Positions 35,435 through 45,431 are shown, counted from the stretch's first letter. The stretch: 64,000 nucleotides of DNA from Arcobacter suis CECT 7833 (GCF_003544815.1 NZ_CP032100.1:1736001-1800000); one strand, 5' to 3'. Translations and numbers: made by a program. The notes: generated by a model from the letters alone, not told the origin.

Positions 35435-36811
35435 ATGAAAGAAAAAGTATATGTCCTAGACACAAACATCATCTTACAAAACCTTCAAAATCTCTACAAA
35501 ATTTCCGACAATAAAACTAACCACATCGTAGTACCTGAAACTGTACTTCTTGAATTAGAGGATAAAAAGAAGTTAGTTAATGAACTTGGGTATTATTCAA
35601 GAGAGTTTGCAAGACTATTAGCAAAGATGAAAATAAAAGAGGTTGATTATAAACTTGGCTTTAAAGTTGTGAAACTTTTTAATGATGAATTAAATCTTGA
35701 TATTATTTCAAAAGACAAATACGACACTGTAATTGAGCAAATTCATATCTCTGAATCAAATGATAAAAGAATTATTGAAGTAGCCTCAATCGCCCAAGAA
35801 TACTACAAAGGTTGTCAAACAATCTTTTTATCTTTAGATGTATATGCTAGAACTTTTGCTCTTTTTAAAGGTATAAAAACAGAAACTTTACATGATGATA
35901 AATCAACAGTTCCTAGATTTAATTTTGTAAAATCTATTGAGTTTGATTCATCTTTATTTAATAGTTTAGAAAATAAAGATATTACTTTAATAGATGAAAA
36001 TTATGAGCCTGAAAACTTTGCTTATAGTTTTGAAAGCAATGATGGAAATATTGAATATGCAATTATTCATGATAAAAGAATTGATGTTTTAAAAGAGAAT
36101 GATTTTAAAGCATTAAATGTAAAACCTGTAAATTTAAAACAAAAACTGTTCACAAAAGCAATTTTATCAAATATGTATGATTTACTTGTAATTGATGCAA
36201 AAGCTGGAAGTGGAAAAACTTTGATGTCAGTTGTGAGTGCCATGAGATTAATTGATTTAGGTTTATATGACAAAATTGTTTATGTTAGAAACTCTATTGA
36301 ATCGTTGGATAAAGGCGCTGATATTGGATATTTATCAGGAAATGATGAGAAGTTTAGAATCTATAATATGGCTTTGAGTGATACTTTAGAGTTCATCGCA
36401 AAAAAACATCTAAAAAAGAGTGAAAATAGAGAAAATCAAGAATCAATAGAATCAAAAATTGATGAATTAAAATCAAAATATTGTATAGAAACTCTTTGGC
36501 CAGGAGAAGCTAGAGGAAGGACTTTATCAGCATCTATTGTGATAATGGATGAATGGCAAAATTCTAGTGAAAAAACAACCCAACTAATACTTTCAAGACT
36601 TGATGAAAGTTGTATGGCAATTGTAATTGGTTCAAATAGACAAATTGATAATTTGTATTTAAATAAATACAACAATGGTTTAACAACCCTTTTAAAACAA
36701 ACAAATGAATTTCATCCTGAACTTAAAATGTTTGCAATTGAATTAGAAAAAGCAGTTAGAGGTAAATTTGCTCAGTTTACAGAGAGAATTTTTGAAAATA
36801 GAAAAGATTAA
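35435..36811 (+). CDS. PIN domain-PhoH ATPase
   Basis: A 458-aa protein: N-terminal PIN ribonuclease domain (VLDTNIILQNLQNL with first catalytic Asp at 8; E42 in VLLELEDKK) and C-terminal PhoH-like helicase/ATPase with Walker A DAKAGSGKTLMSV (~250) and Walker B IVIMDEWQNS followed by LILSRL. PIN-PhoH (PhoH2/YlaK type) proteins unwind and cleave RNA. There is no clear ribosome-binding site before the ATG, so it may be leaderless. Confidence 0.92.
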   Translation: MKEKVYVLDTNIILQNLQNLYKISDNKTNHIVVPETVLLELEDKKKLVNELGYYSREFARLLAKMKIKEVDYKLGFKVVKLFNDELNLDIISKDKYDTVIEQIHISESNDKRIIEVASIAQEYYKGCQTIFLSLDVYARTFALFKGIKTETLHDDKSTVPRFNFVKSIEFDSSLFNSLENKDITLIDENYEPENFAYSFESNDGNIEYAIIHDKRIDVLKENDFKALNVKPVNLKQKLFTKAILSNMYDLLVIDAKAGSGKTLMSVVSAMRLIDLGLYDKIVYVRNSIESLDKGADIGYLSGNDEKFRIYNMALSDTLEFIAKKHLKKSENRENQESIESKIDELKSKYCIETLWPGEARGRTLSASIVIMDEWQNSSEKTTQLILSRLDESCMAIVIGSNRQIDNLYLNKYNNGLTTLLKQTNEFHPELKMFAIELEKAVRGKFAQFTERIFENRKD

Positions 36812-36829
36812 TTATAAATTGATTTAAAA

Positions 36830-36860
36830 TAAAAAATAGAATGAAATGTTCTATTTTTTA
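36830..36860. terminator. convergent terminator after phoH
   Basis: taaaaaatagaa, 7-base loop, ttctatttttta: a 12-bp stem whose arms give A- and T-tracts on both strands. It also contains the stop codon of the small Cys-rich membrane protein on the minus strand. Confidence 0.7.
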
Positions 36861-36967
36861 TTACATTTACTTTCACCAGAACATCCACATCCAGCATTTT
36901 TTCCAAAAGTTTTTTTATACATAAATAATAAAGCTACTAAAACAATCGCATATATTACATAATCGTC
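36851..36967 (-). pseudogene. FeoB-associated Cys-rich membrane protein, start defective or non-standard
   Basis: The minus strand encodes a 38-residue frame: one hydrophobic helix (YVIYAIVLVALLFMYKK) and a GCGCSGESKC tail, the pattern of FeoB-associated cysteine-rich proteins (PF12669). AAAGGA lies upstream, but the well-spaced ATG at 36960 reads ATG-TAA and is out of frame; losing one base after the ATG would explain this. No in-frame ATG/GTG/TTG precedes the helix. An ATA at 36955 could serve as a rare start. No feoB gene is in the window. Confidence 0.6.
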
Positions 36968-37101
36968 CTTTTTGATAATAATTATTAGTATGTTATAGTA
37001 GTTAGAATTAAACTAAAATTAATTTATATATTCTTTTAAATTAAGCAATAATACAAAAGAAGAGAATTATAATATGTAACAATACAATTAAGGAATATCC
37101 C

Positions 37102-38784
37102 ATACAAAATCGATTAATTAACGACACTATATATAATCACATAGAGTACACAAAACTTGAAGATAAAATTCTTCAAACAAAAATAGTAAATAGATTACAA
37201 TTTATAACACAAAATGCTTTGGCTTATTTTTCATATCCATCAATTACAACAAAAAGATTTATTCATAGTTTAGGAACTATGCATTTAGCCTCATTTATGT
37301 TTAAGAATGCACTACTTAATGCAGATAAAAGAACAAAAAATGATTTTTTATCAAGTTTGAAAAAAGTGATAGTTTTTATCATAAAAGAAGAAAATTTAAA
37401 AGTAAGTATTGATGATATGGAATATTTTGATAATAAAGCTTTATATCAATTTACAATTCCCACAAAATCAAAAGCTCAAAGAGCAACTTATACTATTTTT
37501 TTACAAACTTTACGAATAGTTGCCCTACTTCACGATGTTGGGCACCTGCCATTTTCACATCAAGTTGAATATGCCCTAAAAAAAGTTTATGACAAAATAA
37601 AACAAAAAGAGCAAAATCAAGAAAACCTTTGTGAAAAAGAACTTAAATTTAAAAATAATTATGAAGAGATTACAAATAACAGCAAAGAAGTTTTACACGA
37701 AGCTATTGGAGAAAATCTTTTAAAATTACTTTTTGATTATGAACTTGAAGAACTACTTGTAAAAACCCATGAAAAAGAGTATTTAAAACTAATCAAAAGA
37801 TTATCAATTTTGATTTTAGAAGAACAAGTTTTTGAAGGTTTTGATTTTAAAGTTTTACATAATTTCATAGATAGTACAGTTGATGCTGATAGACTTGATT
37901 ATATAAATCGTGATATGTTAGCAAGTGGTTATATAACAGGTCCAAATGACCATATTAGAATCACAAAACAAGCTGTTTTAGTTGAAAAAGATGAAAAGTT
38001 TTATCTAAGTTTTTTTGATATGAGTTTGATTGATATTGAACACATGCTTGAAATGAGATTTAATCTTTATAAAAAAGTAATTTTTAATCATGGAATTGCA
38101 AAAACAGATACTTTACTTGAAAATGTAGTTCAATATTTATCAGATAAATATTTTGAATCTGGCGATATAAATGAAAAAATTTCAAATAATATTTCTATGT
38201 TATGGAATTTTAAAAATCAAAATAAAACAAAAGAGCTTGATACTATTTCAATGCTTGATGAAAACTGGCTAATTTCCCTATTTAAAACAAAATATTTTGA
38301 AATCAAAGATAAAGAGATTCAAACTCCTGAAGATATAAAATATATGTATTGTTTTGAAGAGGTTTTATTTGGGAAAAGAAGATTTAGAAGCCCTTGGAAA
38401 AATCTAAATGAGTTTTACAAAGTACTTGATTTTACAACGGTTGAACGATACAAATTTAGGGAAAGTTTTGGATATATAACTGTAACTAACTTAAAAAAAC
38501 TTCAAACTGCTTTGGATGAATTTATAAAAAAATATGAAGGGGACAGTGAAGATCTATTTTTCTCATACCAAATAGTTTCATTTAAACTAGGAATTGCTAA
38601 AGATTTTTATTTGTATGATGGGGAAGAACTTATAAATATTGATGAAATTTCAACTTTGAGAAAAAGATTAAAACACTCAATGAGAAATACTGTTCCATTT
38701 TATTTGTATTCAACTAAAAAATATTTAACTCAAGAGATGAAAACTGAACTTAGAAATATATTATTCGACATTTTTGAGGAATGA
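37102..38784 (+). CDS. HD-domain phosphohydrolase (dGTPase-like), probable ATA start
   Basis: An HD-superfamily protein (COG1078 type; nucleotide or dNTP hydrolase). Coding continues upstream of the first standard start (TTG at 37219): the sequence INDTIYNHIEYTKLEDKIL, then VNRLQFITQNALAYFSYP and RFIHSLGTMHLA aligns with the conserved N-terminus of the family. Metal ligands include HSLG, HDVGHLPFSH (HD) and DSTVDADRLDYI. AAGGAA at 37090-37095 lies six bases before ATA at 37102, the only plausible start; the extended protein is 560 aa. The start may be an ATG-to-ATA change. Confidence 0.82.
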   Translation: MQNRLINDTIYNHIEYTKLEDKILQTKIVNRLQFITQNALAYFSYPSITTKRFIHSLGTMHLASFMFKNALLNADKRTKNDFLSSLKKVIVFIIKEENLKVSIDDMEYFDNKALYQFTIPTKSKAQRATYTIFLQTLRIVALLHDVGHLPFSHQVEYALKKVYDKIKQKEQNQENLCEKELKFKNNYEEITNNSKEVLHEAIGENLLKLLFDYELEELLVKTHEKEYLKLIKRLSILILEEQVFEGFDFKVLHNFIDSTVDADRLDYINRDMLASGYITGPNDHIRITKQAVLVEKDEKFYLSFFDMSLIDIEHMLEMRFNLYKKVIFNHGIAKTDTLLENVVQYLSDKYFESGDINEKISNNISMLWNFKNQNKTKELDTISMLDENWLISLFKTKYFEIKDKEIQTPEDIKYMYCFEEVLFGKRRFRSPWKNLNEFYKVLDFTTVERYKFRESFGYITVTNLKKLQTALDEFIKKYEGDSEDLFFSYQIVSFKLGIAKDFYLYDGEELINIDEISTLRKRLKHSMRNTVPFYLYSTKKYLTQEMKTELRNILFDIFEE

Positions 38785-38835
38785 AACAAACCCTTATTTT
38801 GCTAGAATGAAAAATACCAATTCAAAGGATATATT

Positions 38836-39474
38836 TTGGATTTAACAAGCCTAAGAGCAAAATACACAACACGAGGTTTAGATATAAAAGATTTAAACCA
38901 AAACCCATTTTTACAGTTTGAACTTTGGTTTAAACAAGCCATGGAAGCGAAATTAACTGAGCCAAATGCTTTTAGTTTAGCAACAGTTGGAACTGATATG
39001 ATGCCAAGTATTAGAACTGTATTACTTAAAATCTTTGATGAAAAAGGTTTTGTATTTTTTACAAATTATAAAAGTAATAAAGCAAAACAAATTGAAGAAA
39101 ATCCAAAAGCAGCTGCACTTTTTACTTGGCTTGAACTGGAGCGGCAAGTAAAAATTGAAGGAAATATTGAAAAAATTTCAACAACTGAATCTTTGAAATA
39201 TTTTCTTTCACGCCCAAAAGGAAGTCAAATTGGAGCTTGGGTTTCACACCAAAGTCAAGTTATAAGTTCAAGAAGTTTGCTTGAGCAAAAATTTGATGAA
39301 ATAAGAAGAAAATTTGTAAAAGGGGAAGTTCCTTTTCCTGATTTTTGGGGTGGATATATTATTAAACCTACAAAAATAGAGTTCTGGCAAGGTGGACAAG
39401 ATAGACTTCATGATAGATTTGTTTATGAACTTCAAAATGATAATTCATGGACTATTTCAAGACTTGCACCATAA
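38836..39474 (+). CDS. pdxH: pyridoxamine 5'-phosphate oxidase
   Basis: A 212-aa FMN enzyme that oxidises pyridoxamine/pyridoxine phosphate to pyridoxal phosphate, the last salvage step for vitamin B6. Recognisable segments: [43 protein letters not shown] (FMN and phosphate contacts), [19 protein letters not shown], and the C-terminal signature [14 protein letters not shown]. The start is TTG with AAAGGAT at good spacing. Confidence 0.96.
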   Translation: MDLTSLRAKYTTRGLDIKDLNQNPFLQFELWFKQAMEAKLTEPNAFSLATVGTDMMPSIRTVLLKIFDEKGFVFFTNYKSNKAKQIEENPKAAALFTWLELERQVKIEGNIEKISTTESLKYFLSRPKGSQIGAWVSHQSQVISSRSLLEQKFDEIRRKFVKGEVPFPDFWGGYIIKPTKIEFWQGGQDRLHDRFVYELQNDNSWTISRLAP

Positions 39475-39557
39475 ATTAAATTTCAATTTGTAATATTTTT
39501 GAATGATTTTTTAAATTTTAAGTAAAATTCATCAAATATTTATTTGGAGTTTAAAAT

Positions 39558-39926
39558 ATGACCTTAGGAAAATGTCCATATTGTAAAGGCAATGTTCACG
39601 CTATTAAAAGTACAGCAAATGGGAAAAAAGTAAATCTTTACTCTTGTGAAAATGCAAAAAAAGAGTATGACGATAGTGAACAGTTTGTATTTACAGCTGA
39701 TTCAACTTGTACTTTTAGAGTATATTCAAATGTATTTTTAAGATGGAATAAAAGAAGTTTTTCAAAATATGAGATGAAAAAATTATTAGAAGAGGAACAA
39801 GTAATCGTAAGACTTCATGGAAGAGCTGGAACGAGTGAATATTTTAAATATGTAATTACAGATAAAGAGTATGGAGTTTCTATTTTATGGGATGAAGAAG
39901 TAGAAGAGAAATTAATCTCTTCTTGA
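39558..39926 (+). CDS. zinc-ribbon protein of unknown function
   Basis: A 122-aa protein. The first half has a topoisomerase-like zinc ribbon: CPYCKG at 6-11 and further cysteines in YSCENAKKEY and STCTFRVY. The C-terminal half is charged (SKYEMKKLLEEEQVIVRLHG). Possibly nucleic-acid-binding; no family name assigned. Ends in a hairpin shared with the convergent parvulin gene. Confidence 0.75.
   Translation: MTLGKCPYCKGNVHAIKSTANGKKVNLYSCENAKKEYDDSEQFVFTADSTCTFRVYSNVFLRWNKRSFSKYEMKKLLEEEQVIVRLHGRAGTSEYFKYVITDKEYGVSILWDEEVEEKLISS
39902..39923. terminator. convergent hairpin
   Basis: agaagaga, six bases, tctcttct: an 8-bp stem where two convergent genes overlap by 15 bases. Confidence 0.45.
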
Positions 39927-40193
39927 AGTTGTTTCTAATAAATGGAATCCAAAGTCTGTTTTTACTGGACCATGAACTACATTAATAGCTTCATTAAATA
40001 CTACAGCATCAAACTCAGGAACCATTTGTCCTTGGAAAAAGTTTCCTAAATCTCCACCATTAGATCCAGATGGACATGAAGAATACTCTTTTGCTATATC
40101 TTCAAATTTTTCACCACTTGCTATTCTATTTTTTAATTCTAAACATAACTCTTCACTATCAACTAATAAATGTCTTGCCGTTGCACTTTTCAT
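39912..40193 (-). CDS. parvulin-type peptidyl-prolyl isomerase
   Basis: A 93-aa single-domain PpiC-type isomerase with typical ATARHLLVDSEE, FEDIAKEYSSCPSGSNGGDLG, FFQGQMVPEFDAVVF and VKTDFGFHLLE. No signal peptide, so it is cytoplasmic. It may assist folding of nascent proteins. Confidence 0.95.
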   Translation of the reverse strand: MKSATARHLLVDSEELCLELKNRIASGEKFEDIAKEYSSCPSGSNGGDLGNFFQGQMVPEFDAVVFNEAINVVHGPVKTDFGFHLLETTSRRD

Positions 40194-40252
40194 AATATTC
40201 CTTAGTAAATTTTATAGGGGCGCAATTCTAGCATAAAGAACTAATCAATGGC

Positions 40253-42655
40253 TTAATCAAAAAACTCTATTGCATTTTTACCTTGTTTTTTAGCTACATA
40301 CATTGCAGTATCTGCTTGTTTTATAATATCTTTAACACTTACACTTGAATCGCTAAAAAGCGTAATTCCAATACTTGGAGTTGATACATTGATATGCCCT
40401 TCAATATGTGTAATTGCATTTAATGTATCTTTTATTTTTTCAGCAAGATTTGCAATATTTGTTTTTGCATCTTGTTTATTATTTCCAACATTATCAAGTA
40501 AAACAATAAACTCATCTCCACCAATTCGAGCAATGGTATCTTCATCTCTTATTACTTCTTTGATTTTCTTAGCTACCATAATAAGTAATGCATCACCAAT
40601 ATCATGTCCTAATGTGTCATTTACTTCTTTAAAGTTATCTAAGTCTATAAAAATTAATCCACCAACAATTTTATGTCTTACAACTTTTGTAATTGCATGT
40701 TCAATTCTATCAAGAAGTAATAATCTATTTGGAAGACCTGTTAAATTATCGTGAGTTGCTTGATATTCTAAAACTTTTTCTTTATCTTTTTGCTCACCAA
40801 TATCTATATATTGTCCCAAGAAATGAGTAATTTTCCCACTATTATCTTTTATTGCTGTTATTGTACTTCTTAAAGGAAGAATTTCATCATTTGCTTTTTT
40901 ATTATAAACTTCTCCACTCCAAAAACCTTTAACTTTCAGTTCATTCCATAAAGAATCACCAAAATTTTTATCTTGATGAACAGATTTAAAAATTCTTGGA
41001 TTTTTTCCAACTATTTCATCTTTTGCATAACCCATTGTATTACAGAATGCTTGATTAACTTTTACAATATCACCAACATCATTTGTAATAATCATAGGTT
41101 CACTTGATTCAAAAGCATAAGAAGATAATCGTAATTCATCTTCTTGTTTTAATCTAATATCTTCGTAATCGATTTTTTCTAAACAGTGAGTTACATCATT
41201 AACTAATTTATCAAATAAAATTTCAACTTCTTGATCAAAAAATCCTATTTCATTTGAATAAATTGCTAAAGTTCCAATAACTTTATTAAATTTTTTTATT
41301 GGGAAACAGGCCATTGAATTAATATCTAAAATTTTTGCATCATCATAAAAAATAGAAATATTTTTATCTAAAAAATTATTAACTATAATATTTGTTTCCC
41401 ATTTTATAGTTTTTGAAATGATATTTTCTTTGTTTTTATCATTATAAAAATGACTCTGAGTTAATAATTTTTGTTTTAATTCTCCATCTTCTGATATTAT
41501 TTCTTCAGTTAATAAGTCATAAATAAAAGAAAATTGAATTTTATTACTTTCTGAAAGTAAATCGCAAATATTAGAAAATAATCTTTTTCTATCATTAATT
41601 TTTAATAAAAATTTATTTGCTTTATTCAATAATTCATAAACTTCTTTATGTTTTTGAACTTTATAAAAACTCTTTTGCTCATTAAAAATTATATTTCTTA
41701 AAACAAATAATAAACTAATCAAAGTTGCAAAAGAAACAAATAAGAAAATCAGACTTTTATGCTTTTCTAATTGGGCATCATCTTCAAACTTTGTTACATG
41801 CTTTTCTACTGAATAAACTAAATTTTTATAAATATTATTTAATGATTCTATATTTTCAGCAGATATATTTTCCCACTCTTCCAAAGTCAATTCAAAATGT
41901 GAAAAATTCTTATTTTTAATACCATTTCTTAAAATAAATATTTTATTAAAATACTCTTCATTAAGTTTAGAATTATATTTTTGAACTATTTCTAAATTTG
42001 TATTATTTAAAAATAAATCCTTATTTATTTCTTGTAATGAATAATTTTTCATAAGCATATTATAAAGTTTATCGTTTATTTTATTATTTATAAAATATGT
42101 GTTGATCATAGTTTTTTCAATATATGTTGATTCTTTAAAACTCAAAAAATATACTATATTTCTAAACTCATTATTAAAATCAAAAGCCAATTTTATAGGT
42201 TTTAGTAAAGACAATGAATCTAATAATAATTTATTAAATTGATTATATTCTTCAAAAACTTCATCTAATGTAGCATCGTATTTATCAATTCTTGTTCTTA
42301 ATTGTATTAATTTATTTATTTCAGATTTTAACTGAGTAAATCTATTGTCTAAATTCAAATTTTCTATTGATTTATCAAAATTTTCGTAATTTTTAATAGA
42401 TAATTCTCTACTTTTATCTAAAGAATTCTTTTTATCTTTTTTTAGAAGTTGTAATATAGTTAATTCTCTTTCAACTTGTAGTGAACTTATCAATTTTTCT
42501 GTATTTTTCAAGTATGTAAGATTGCTGTTAATTCGGTCAACTTCGTTAAATGATTGAATTTTTTCATAAACTAGAACCGAACTAAAGTATAAAATTCCTA
42601 AGGCAGGTAAAGTAAAAATTAAAATTATTTTAAGGAACAATGTATTTTTAAACAA
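40253..42655 (-). CDS. NIT-GAF-PAS-GGDEF diguanylate cyclase
   Basis: An 800-aa membrane protein. TM1 (~8-28) and TM2 (~303-321) flank a helical periplasmic domain resembling NIT (nitrate/nitrite-sensing): LISSLQVERELTILQLL. Then GAF (~345-500), PAS (~512-630; VNQAFCNTMGYAKDEIVGKN) and GGDEF (~640-800) with intact ARIGGDEFIVL and FIDLDNFKEVNDTLGHDIGD. It probably makes c-di-GMP in response to periplasmic and cytosolic cues. TTG start with AAAGGAAA upstream. Confidence 0.9.
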   Translation of the reverse strand: MFKNTLFLKIILIFTLPALGILYFSSVLVYEKIQSFNEVDRINSNLTYLKNTEKLISSLQVERELTILQLLKKDKKNSLDKSRELSIKNYENFDKSIENLNLDNRFTQLKSEINKLIQLRTRIDKYDATLDEVFEEYNQFNKLLLDSLSLLKPIKLAFDFNNEFRNIVYFLSFKESTYIEKTMINTYFINNKINDKLYNMLMKNYSLQEINKDLFLNNTNLEIVQKYNSKLNEEYFNKIFILRNGIKNKNFSHFELTLEEWENISAENIESLNNIYKNLVYSVEKHVTKFEDDAQLEKHKSLIFLFVSFATLISLLFVLRNIIFNEQKSFYKVQKHKEVYELLNKANKFLLKINDRKRLFSNICDLLSESNKIQFSFIYDLLTEEIISEDGELKQKLLTQSHFYNDKNKENIISKTIKWETNIIVNNFLDKNISIFYDDAKILDINSMACFPIKKFNKVIGTLAIYSNEIGFFDQEVEILFDKLVNDVTHCLEKIDYEDIRLKQEDELRLSSYAFESSEPMIITNDVGDIVKVNQAFCNTMGYAKDEIVGKNPRIFKSVHQDKNFGDSLWNELKVKGFWSGEVYNKKANDEILPLRSTITAIKDNSGKITHFLGQYIDIGEQKDKEKVLEYQATHDNLTGLPNRLLLLDRIEHAITKVVRHKIVGGLIFIDLDNFKEVNDTLGHDIGDALLIMVAKKIKEVIRDEDTIARIGGDEFIVLLDNVGNNKQDAKTNIANLAEKIKDTLNAITHIEGHINVSTPSIGITLFSDSSVSVKDIIKQADTAMYVAKKQGKNAIEFFD

Positions 42656-42670
42656 TATATTTCCTTTATA

Positions 42671-44044
42671 TTACTTTTCATAGATTCTATAATATTTACC
42701 TTTAATTTTCTCTTTTGATAATTTTTCTAAAACAAAAGAGATTTTTTCTTTATTTATTGCTACATAAGAAGCAAAATCTAAAATATCAATTTTCCCTATA
42801 TCCTCTTTTTTTAAGCCAATTCCAGCAGTCATCGCTCCTAAAATATCTCCAGCTCTTAATTTTTGTTTTTTTCCACCATTTATAAAAATAGTTCGTAACT
42901 CTGAATCAATTTTATAAGATAAATCATCTTCAATTTTATCAATACTTTCATCTTCTATATCGCTAAAAGTATCTTTTATAAGCTCAACTCTATCAAAATC
43001 ATTATGAGTGTACAATGAAATTGCCATTCCACCTTTTCCCGCTCTAGCAGTTCTTCCGATTCTGTGAGTATGAATTTTTTCATCTAAAGATAAATCATAG
43101 TTTATAACCAAATCCACATCATCAATATGAAGTCCTCTTGAAGCCACATCAGTTGCAATTAAAATAGGATATGATTTATTTGAAAATAAAATTATTGTTT
43201 CATCTCTTTGTTTTTGCTCTAAATCAGAATGGAGTGTTAAAACATCTAATCCTAAATTATATAAATCATCAGCTAATTTATCACAAGTAATTTTCATATT
43301 ACAAAATATTAAAATTGATTTTGCTTTGTTTGAAGAGATAAGTGCAGGAATTAAAGTAGTTTTATTTGATTCTTCTACAGAATAGAATTTTTGTTTTATA
43401 TGAACTTTTTCTTCATTTTCAACTTTTACAACAACTGGATTTAATAAAACATTTGAAGCTAATTTTTCTATATTTTTTTCATAAGTTGCCGAAAAAAGAA
43501 GTGTTTGTCTATTTTTTGGCAAACTATCAATAATTTCCATAATATCATCATAAAATCCCATATCAAGCATTTTATCTGCTTCATCTAAAACTAAAGTCGT
43601 AATATTTTCTAAATCAATATTATTTTGTTGAATATGTTTTAATACACGTCCTGGAGTTGCAACAATTATATGTGCTTCGTGACTTAAAGATAAAACTTGT
43701 GGTTTAAAAGGAGTTCCACCACAAAGTGTAAGAACTTTTAAATTATGAATATGTCGTGAAAGTTTTCTGATTTCTAATGCTATTTGATTTGCCAACTCTC
43801 TTGTTGGAGCTAAAATCAAAGATTGAATTCTAAAGTTTTTGATATTTAATTTATTTATTATTGGAATACAAAAAGCTACAGTTTTTCCAGAACCTGTTTT
43901 TGCTTGAGCTATTAAATCTTTATTGTCTAAGCTTAAAGGTAAACTTTTTTCTTGAATTGTTGTTAATTTTGTATAACCCAAAGTTTCTAAGTTAGAAAGA
44001 AACTCTTTTGGAAGATTTAATTGTGAAAAATTTTCGATTAAAAT
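42671..44044 (-). CDS. DEAD-box RNA helicase, probable ATT start
   Basis: An ATP-dependent RNA helicase with all core motifs: Q-motif (GYTKLTTIQEKSLP), I (AKTGSGKT), Ia (APTREL), Ib (ATPGR), II (DEAD), III (SAT), IV-VI (HRIGRTARAGK), and a C-terminal DbpA-like RNA-binding region (RAGDILGAMTAGIGLKKEDIGKIDILDFASYVAI). A first TTG at 43981 would cut off the conserved F upstream of the Q-motif; the frame continues as ENFSQLNLPKEFLSNLETLGY. AAAGGG lies six bases before ATT at 44044, giving 457 aa with a rare AUU start. Confidence 0.9.
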   Translation of the reverse strand: MLIENFSQLNLPKEFLSNLETLGYTKLTTIQEKSLPLSLDNKDLIAQAKTGSGKTVAFCIPIINKLNIKNFRIQSLILAPTRELANQIALEIRKLSRHIHNLKVLTLCGGTPFKPQVLSLSHEAHIIVATPGRVLKHIQQNNIDLENITTLVLDEADKMLDMGFYDDIMEIIDSLPKNRQTLLFSATYEKNIEKLASNVLLNPVVVKVENEEKVHIKQKFYSVEESNKTTLIPALISSNKAKSILIFCNMKITCDKLADDLYNLGLDVLTLHSDLEQKQRDETIILFSNKSYPILIATDVASRGLHIDDVDLVINYDLSLDEKIHTHRIGRTARAGKGGMAISLYTHNDFDRVELIKDTFSDIEDESIDKIEDDLSYKIDSELRTIFINGGKKQKLRAGDILGAMTAGIGLKKEDIGKIDILDFASYVAINKEKISFVLEKLSKEKIKGKYYRIYEK

Positions 44045-44107
44045 GGGAAGCCCTTTATAGTTTTTTATATATTATATCCAAAACTATAAAGTACTATTAG
44101 AGAACTA

Positions 44108-44647
44108 CTATTTTTTTTCTATTTTTTTAAAAACATAAGAAATAACTAAAATAATCAGCACTATTGTAAATAAACCAACATATTTAAAATCTTCACCTAA
44201 ACTCAATATATATTCCCCTGCTGTAAAACTTGCATATCCAATAACACAAGCCCATAAAACGGCTGCTAGTGCATTAAAAATTGAGAATTTTATAGCTGAA
44301 TATTTTGTAATTCCCATAGCAAGTGGAACTAAAGTTTTTATTCCATAAATATATTTTTGTACAAAAATTACAAAAGAACCATATTTTCTCATTAAAAGAT
44401 GAGCAAGGGCAATTTTTCTACCATATTTTTTCATCATATCTTTTGCATAATTTTTATTTTTTCTAGCTAGAAAAAACAGAAATTGACCTCCAATAAAATT
44501 TGAAATAGCTGCAATTAAAATACAAATATAGATATTTAAATCTCCTGAATAAGATAGAACACTAGCAATTGCAAGTCCTACAAATCCTCCACCAAATGAG
44601 TATAAAAATAGAGCTATATATCCCCAATCTCTAATAAAATCTTCCAT
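44108..44647 (-). CDS. DedA family membrane protein
   Basis: A 179-aa protein of the DedA/SNARE-associated family, which moves polyprenyl phosphate or phospholipids across the inner membrane. Family segments: GGGFVGLAIASVLSYSG, FIGGQFLFFLARK and FVQKYIYGIKTLVPLAMGITKYS (the conserved R/K-P re-entrant region, slightly altered). Four to five hydrophobic segments. It begins three bases after the 210-aa gene, so they form an operon. Confidence 0.9.
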   Translation of the reverse strand: MEDFIRDWGYIALFLYSFGGGFVGLAIASVLSYSGDLNIYICILIAAISNFIGGQFLFFLARKNKNYAKDMMKKYGRKIALAHLLMRKYGSFVIFVQKYIYGIKTLVPLAMGITKYSAIKFSIFNALAAVLWACVIGYASFTAGEYILSLGEDFKYVGLFTIVLIILVISYVFKKIEKK

Positions 44648-44650
44648 AAA

Positions 44651-45283
44651 TTACGCCTTTATTCCAAAAAAATCTAATGATTCAAGAACATCATCATCTT
44701 CTATATCAATAGTTTGTTCTTTGATATTTTCTTTTGTTTTATTTATTATGTATTCTTTTACTTTTATTTTTACATCATTAACATCATCTACAATTACAAA
44801 ACCACTAAATTGGATTTCATTGTCATAACAAAGTAAAATTCCATCGCAAAATTCTTCAATAAATTCGCTAATTTCTCTATAATTAATATCTAAAGCACTT
44901 GCATTCCAACCATAATTCTCAAGTTCTTTATCTTCAAATAACTCAACTCCATCACTTTGGTGATCAAAATAAAGCATATTCTCTTTATTTAAATCAATAA
45001 TATTTTGCCAATTTGAAACAGGTTTGATTTTACAAATTGTTCCAGTAATTGTTGGTTTATAATCTGCAAAAAGTGCAGATGCTATTGCTTTTGCATCTAA
45101 AATTGAAGCTAATTGTTTTAATTCTGTATTTTTATAAATTATCGCTTTTTTTTGTACTTCCTCTATTTTTGTGTAAATATTTCCATCTACATCAATAATA
45201 ATTGGAGTTTGAGAAGCATATAAATTTAAAATATGTGTAATATCAATATTAAGTTCTAAATCTTTTATATTTATTTTTTTCAT
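44651..45283 (-). CDS. hypothetical protein
   Basis: A 210-aa soluble acidic protein, no signal peptide or membrane segment, ending in an acidic stretch (IDIEDDDVLESLDFFG). No family recognised. Upstream partner of dedA. Confidence 0.75.
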   Translation of the reverse strand: MKKINIKDLELNIDITHILNLYASQTPIIIDVDGNIYTKIEEVQKKAIIYKNTELKQLASILDAKAIASALFADYKPTITGTICKIKPVSNWQNIIDLNKENMLYFDHQSDGVELFEDKELENYGWNASALDINYREISEFIEEFCDGILLCYDNEIQFSGFVIVDDVNDVKIKVKEYIINKTKENIKEQTIDIEDDDVLESLDFFGIKA

Positions 45284-45431
45284 TTCTTTATATTCCTATT
45301 CATAAAATATAGCGATTTTATCCAAAGTTATATTAAATCTAAAATTTTGCAAAAATAAGTTTTTTTTCATACGAATTAAAGATAAATAATATATAATCTA
45401 CTCGGTGTTTAAGTTCTATAAAGGGTTAATA

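Noticed and set aside
37074-37079. ATG-TAA start-stop upstream of the HD gene, like that before the FeoB-associated gene
   Set aside because: ATGTAA is frequent by chance in such AT-rich DNA and this one has no ribosome-binding site.
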